Shown here: piece after piece, positions 58,955 to 64,000 of the stretch
Position numbering within the stretch: position 1 is the first letter of the stretch
How the letters are laid out: every line of letters starts with the position of its first letter
Program-made: the position numbers and the translations under genes
The notes under the pieces: generated by a model
Told to the model about the DNA's origin: nothing
Seen by the model: the letters and a program-made list of their open reading frames with translations, nothing else
Databases searched by the model: none
Assembly: GCA_011634665.1 (NCBI GenBank)
Contig: WAEK01000023.1
Location: forward strand, 1-64,000
Source of the DNA: Mortierella sp. BCC40632
Taxonomy: Eukaryota; Mortierellomycota; Mortierellomycetes; Mortierellales; Mortierellaceae
Direction of reading: 5' to 3'
Length of the DNA: 64,000 nucleotides

Positions 58955-61900
58955 TGTGGGTGGAGAAGGAGAGAGGAAGCGAGCGAGAGAACGAACGAGA
59001 AAGAAAGAGAAAGAAAGAAAGAAAGAGAGAGAGAGCCTGGTGTTGAGGAATGCACGAGGAAGTGAAAAAAAAAAGGCAGGCTCTCGAAGAATGACCAGAG
59101 AATGCAAGCCGCGGATGCTGGAATGGGGCGTGAATCTCTCAGAGTCCGTGGACAGAAGCAAAGTCACTAAGGTCAAGTCAGGCGAAAGAGAGAAAGGAAG
59201 AAAGTGAGGGAGAGGAAAGAGAAAGAGGAAAAAGGAAGGAAGAGGAGGAGGAGGAGGAGGAGGAGAAAGAGTAATGATGAAGGATGAGGAGGAGATTCGG
59301 TGATGAGTCTGAAGAGAAAAAAGAGAAAGAGACAAGAAAAGTGGAGCAGTCGGCGACAAATATAACAAGGCTAGTAACAAGGTTGGGCAGAATGCTGAGA
59401 GCACGGCAGCCAAAAGAGACACGGCTAAAGGTCAGTGAGCCTCACCCACACCCCTGGTCCGATGCTCGCGCGCATACAGGTATACCGACGGGATCCAGGT
59501 AGTGGGAACGGCGCCATGTCGGAGTATTGATTAAGCTGCCTGGGTTTCTGTCAATCGACAGCCAGTCAAAGGTGGCCCTGGTACTAGACGTAACGAGGAA
59601 CCGGCCTGCGACCTCAGTGACGACAAGTGAGGCGCCAAAGAGTAATATACATCCCGAACCATCTCTCTGGGCTATTGTCAGAGTTGGTAAAGCACTACAG
59701 GCTGATGTGTCAGCCGCTCTCGGCTGTCTAATCAACCGAATCGACAGTAGGTGTACTCTGTGGAAGAGGAAGGAGTCTGCCAAATGTCGGGGCGCTATGC
59801 AGAGTAATCTAATGTGCTTACGAGGATCCCTTCAGGAGACGATGCAATTACTGTCCAGGAGGCAGGCAGTGACCAAAGAGCCGTGGGCACGCGCGGATCA
59901 AAAGTTTGCCCTCTCCTGGGTCAATGGCAGACATGGATAGGGGGCACAATCAAGCGATCCCTGTGTTCGGCTGACACGCGCTTTATAGTAACTTTATCAA
60001 AAGCCAGCCTGGCACTGAGGCCACACTCCTTCACAGGGCCAGCATGCACATGCACCAACATGCGCTCACGCCCATGCGGAGCTGTAATCAAAGTGAGAGA
60101 AGGAATGGTAGAGTCCAAGACAGTACGACCTGGTCGTATGTACGTTCTCTGGAAGAAAGACCAGAGTATCTCTCATATCCCACGCCTGTGAGCAGTGGAG
60201 GAGGATTCATTCATTCGAGGATGGATGGGACTTGGGCAACTTGCACGATTACAGATATTCTCTCTGGATGGACGACGGTGCTGTGATCGACACACTGACC
60301 GAGAAACAGGAGAAGGAGCGAAATTGTTCATGGTCAGAACGGGCAAAGCCGCGCATCGCGCAGACCAGCTCTAGCGTGGAGACCTTTTGGCTGGGCAATG
60401 GTTACACACACTGGACTGGATCGTTTGCAGCGGACGCATATCATTGGCTGAAAAGCGAGTGGGATGATTCTTGAGAGTTGGTTTGCCTATGTCAATGTGT
60501 TTGACTGCCTCACACAATGTATAAAAGCAAAGACTCGGCTCTCATCTTGCCAACCTTGTTTGCTCTTCAGAGCAAGGGCCTCTTCTCTCTGAAGACACTT
60601 CGCACGGGTCTATCTGCTCCTGTTAACATGTCAACAGGGCTGCCTCTATTTGTTGCTCTCGAACAAGTGGCTCCACAATTGGCGTGTCCATCAATGATGA
60701 TCGAGTAGAGTGGATAATTGCTGACAGAGAAACTATCCTCATTCAAGCCATTGGCCGCTGGAATGCACTTCGCCCAAATTGTAACTGCGACCCTGCCTGA
60801 CCCTGATCTGTTAAAAAAAAAAAAAAAAAAAAAAAATTTAAAGGGCGGTCCTGTATCCAGCCCTGAAATTAAAACTTGTCATTTCTTACTTTTGATCCTC
60901 TTCCATTCTCGAATACAAGTGTTCATGGTTAGACGAGCTGGTGAAGATAATCCTCTTTCCACATGTACGCAGTGGATTCTCTCTCCTCCTTCTCTTTTCA
61001 CCCTTTGCCTTGGAGTAGCCACGGTGGTCTCTGATTTATCATGCTCCATGGTCTCGTTTAGTTGTCTCGTTGTGGACTGAAGAGTAATCTGATGCATACT
61101 TCCCGAGTGCAATTTGCAAAGATAACTTGGATAGCATAGCGTAGAGGACTACCATTTGATACGATCAGACCCTCACACGTCTTTGTTTCATTTGCATGCC
61201 ACAAAGGGAGCAATTCTATCTCTCTCTCCTTCTCCCTGAGGGTTATTGCGTGTGTCTTTGTCAGAGGGTTGTCTTTGACGAGGAGCACACACCTCCCCGT
61301 TCGGGAAAATGGATTCAGCCAATAGCTAGCGAGGACTTCTTTTGGTGGCAAGGGATTGCGCACGCCCCTGCGTGGCTTGTTTCCTTTCTCCTGGACCCTG
61401 TCCCTGATCCAGAGCCAGTCTGGTGCCTATCTGATTTTGGCATTTTCTGAATTTAGGTTGTGTCTTGTGAACACAAATGCCTTCCCGCCTGACAGCTGAG
61501 ACTGTTGACTATGGTAGTGATGTTTAGTGCAGATATTCTCCCATTTGTTCTGATAGACTAGGAAGCGTAGGGTAAAGTTGTTCGTGATGCTCAGACCCAT
61601 CTAGTGTTGGTGTACGAGGATAGGGAGTGGTGAACAATGGAGTACGTTCCAGGATCCATCCAGTATATTAGTCCCAACCGAGCCTCAGCTGCTACAGCAG
61701 TACAGAACAAATATGCAGTTTGAGCACGGTTGAAAGAGGTGCTCGAGCGCAAGCAAGGATAGACATCTGCGAGGGCCATGTGCCGTGCATCTGCAGCAAC
61801 ACAAGTACTCGCCTTGTCAGAGATGCAGCGCTAAATGGGAGCCATGGGACTGCTGTGCAGCGAGAGGCAGGGGTGGAAGGGAGGCGCGGCAGGCAGCACA

Positions 61901-62664
61901 GCGGCGATTGCATCCTCATTCATGAATGTTGTCATCATCAGGATGACCCTCATCCTTGTCACTACTGCTGCGGCTGATACTGTTGCTGGCATCATCCTGG
62001 CCACTGTCACAGCATCAACAACACCACAGCTTTTTGGTTGCCTTGTTGTCGCGGACTCGAGCGCAGAAAGAGAACGAGCGAAAGAGATACACACGCACAC
62101 ACATACACAGCGCCTTGGGAGCGGAGCTGCTGCGGGGACAAGCAAGTGACTTTCTTTGTGTGGCGCCGTGGCCATCTTGTCGTCATCAACGCCCTATTGT
62201 TCACTGCCCATTCCATTGGTCCTCCATCTTTGCCCTTTCCTGCCTCCCTTTCCTCCTCCTCTTCCTCCTCCATTCCCCATCCTCCTCTCCATCCATCCGC
62301 ATCCATCCATCTCTGCCTCTTTTCCGCCCTTTTTTCTCCTTAAATCCGCTCTTTTCTTTCTTTCTTTCTTTGATTTTTGATTTTTGCCAAAGCAAAAGTG
62401 ATCGCCTGACCACTCTCTTTACCTCTCTCTCTCTCTTTCTCTCTCTCTTTGTTCGTTTGTCTTTGCAACTTTTACTTTTGCCCATCGTTATTGTCTTCAG
62501 CTTCGCGTTCACTTAATTCTTAATATCTTGCTCGTTTTTTGGCATCTCATCTCCCAAGCCTACATTCCTTGCCAATCACCCAACAAAACCAACAAAACAA
62601 AAAAAAAAAAAGTCTGTACCCTTGCGCCTCTGAATCCACCTGCGCCCATATTGACTCGGTGGCC
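58955..62664. other. 3.7-kb intergenic region between divergent genes
   Basis: Purine-rich repeats next to the ABC gene (58998-59036 and GGA units near 59240-59265) and CT-rich DNA next to the RRM gene (62422-62449) flank a stretch with a poly(A) run (about 60810-60835). Short open frames (for example 59527-59940) show no domain or splice-supported extension and are not called. Confidence 0.5.
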
Positions 62665-63925
62665 ATGGCTTTCTACGACCCTCTCGCTCTCCAGCAGCAA
62701 CAGCAGCAGCAACAACAGCAACAGCAACAGCATCCATCTCATCTTATCCCGCAACAGCAGCTCCACTCACAACAGCCACATTTCCAGCCTCCACCTCAGC
62801 ATCATCCTGCTTATGGAGTCACCGAGATGCGCACTTCGTTATGGTAAGCTGACAGTCTCATGTTGACTCGATGAGCGAGTACTGTCCTCGTACCACATCT
62901 CGCTGTCCGACTCCCCCTCAGCCATGACCAACAGTAACCGAATCATGACGTCCTTCTTTTCTTTTCTTTTTTGTTGCCTCGGCTTTTTCTTAAATAGGAT
63001 GGGTGAGCTTGAGTCCTGGATGGATGAAAACTGGATTCGAACCGCATGGTACAGTGCGGGCGAACAGGTTGGCGTCAAGATGATCCGGGACAAATACACA
63101 GGGTAATTCGACCGCTGATGAAAAGTGTTCCTGGTTGTAGGAGACTGCATACGCTGGCCCGACCCATGGATTCTTTTTCCAGACACACCTAACACGACTC
63201 GCTGCATCCTATTGGACTCTGGGTTGCTTTGTTTTTTTTTTTTTTTTTTTTGCATATCATACAGAGCCAATGCCGGATACTGTTTCATTGAAATGTCCAG
63301 CCCGGCAGCAGCAGCAAAGGCTATCAACACTCTTAACGGTATGCTGATCCCAGGCTCGAACAAGGCCTTCAAGTTGAACTGGGCATCAGGTGGCGGCATG
63401 GCTTCGGCAAAGTACGTATTCCATTTTAGGGTGGAGGAGGACTACGGCTGGTATCTCAGTGTTTTGAAGACAGGGGAGAAGGATTCTCACATGCTAATAA
63501 CAACATCCCCTCTCCGTCTCTTCCATGTCCATGTCATGACTCCTTGTCCCTGCGTCGCTGTGTGCTTGTACTCTCTCCTTTTAGTGGCCATGGTAGCGGT
63601 CAAGAGTACTCAGTTTTCGTTGGTGACCTATCCCCAGAGGTCACGGAGATTATGCTTGTGGTACGTTCGCCGGACTTTGTCCAGGCTCAATCTTGTGCAG
63701 GGAGCAACAAACATGGCAACCGATCACAACAACACTGGAGAAAAAGATGGGTCAACCAAAGGCCTGTAGTTTTCTGCAAGACTGCGGGATAGTAAAAAAA
63801 CAAACAAACAGATATTGACATCATGAAAATGTTGCAATGTTTCCTCTAGTCCAAGTTCCAGGAGCGATATCTCTCTTGCAGATCGGCAAAGATCATGACT
63901 GACGCCTCCACTGGGGCCTCGCGTG
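62665..63925 (+). CDS. multi-RRM RNA-binding protein (Nam8/Csx1/TIA1-like), 5' part
   Basis: Five exons are visible (62665-62843, 62998-63102, 63265-63411, 63585-63660, 63850-63925) and the last one ends at a GTATGT donor, so the gene continues beyond the window. About 195 residues are readable. A poly-Gln/His N terminus is followed by RRM1 (SLWMGELESWMDENWI as RNP2 region, AGYCFIEM as RNP1) and the beginning of RRM2 (YSVFVGDLSPEV). The WMGxLxxWMDE start is typical of the yeast Nam8/Ngr1, fission-yeast Csx1 and human TRNAU1AP group, which act in splicing, mRNA stability or selenocysteine tRNA handling. Which of these applies cannot be decided from the partial sequence. Confidence 0.88.
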
Positions 63926-64000
63926 GTATGTTTTCATCGACTCCTTGAAAGCTGTGTACAAACGAATGATGTTGCTTAAATGCCCGTTCTGTTTGCTTGA

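Noticed and set aside
59527..59940. 137-codon plus-strand frame upstream of the ABC transporter
   Set aside because: No recognisable domain, no credible spliced extension and no conserved motif.
62539..62664. Earlier start for the RRM protein
   Set aside because: The upstream in-frame residues include a poly-Lys run from a homopolymer; the ATG at 62665 directly precedes the expected N terminus.

Overview
The window looks like nuclear DNA of a filamentous fungus, most likely an early-diverging Mucoromycota lineage of the Mortierella type (inference). The evidence is multi-exon genes with short GT..AG introns, a BOI-type polarity protein, an ADP1-like ABC transporter, a PEX3 and RAD7 of fungal type, Ty3/gypsy retroelements, and very many A/T homopolymers and GA/CT microsatellites. 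No prokaryotic, organellar or viral gene was recognised. Exon borders were read by eye from splice signals, reading phase and family conservation; no alignment was run.

Layout. 1-8.1 kb: two decayed Ty3/gypsy pol copies. The first is chromodomain-bearing, has a clear polypurine tract and a 3' LTR, and is 5'-truncated by the window edge. Between them lies a pair of nearly identical 211-bp inverted repeats carrying TATA and polyadenylation signals. 8.6-12.4 kb: three minus-strand genes for small secreted eight-cysteine proteins. 13.8-17.8 kb: a BOI-like scaffold protein (SH3, SAM, PH, CH). 17.8-25.4 kb: gene-poor DNA with long microsatellites, a tRNA-Pro, a tRNA-like remnant and two tandem poly(A)-tailed LINE 3' ends. 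25.5-27.2 kb: two more eight-cysteine secreted proteins on the plus strand.

27.8-44.2 kb is the gene-dense core: an AMMECR1-domain protein, a GH5 endoglycoceramidase/steryl-glucosidase-like enzyme, RAD7 (nucleotide-excision repair), a single-domain rhodanese, PEX3 (peroxisome biogenesis) and the Rab geranylgeranyltransferase alpha subunit. 46.8-50.7 kb holds a large single-exon F-box-like protein, followed by a convergent kelch-repeat membrane protein (51.2-54.1 kb), an ABCG half-transporter with an EGF-like region (55.7-59.0 kb) and the 5' part of a multi-RRM RNA-binding protein running off the right edge (62.7 kb on).

Most of the core genes are unrelated housekeeping functions, not a pathway. 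The clearest locally organised system is the group of five divergent paralogues of an eight-cysteine secreted family, CFEM-like in its C-terminal spacing but not a standard CFEM match, split around a repeat-rich island.
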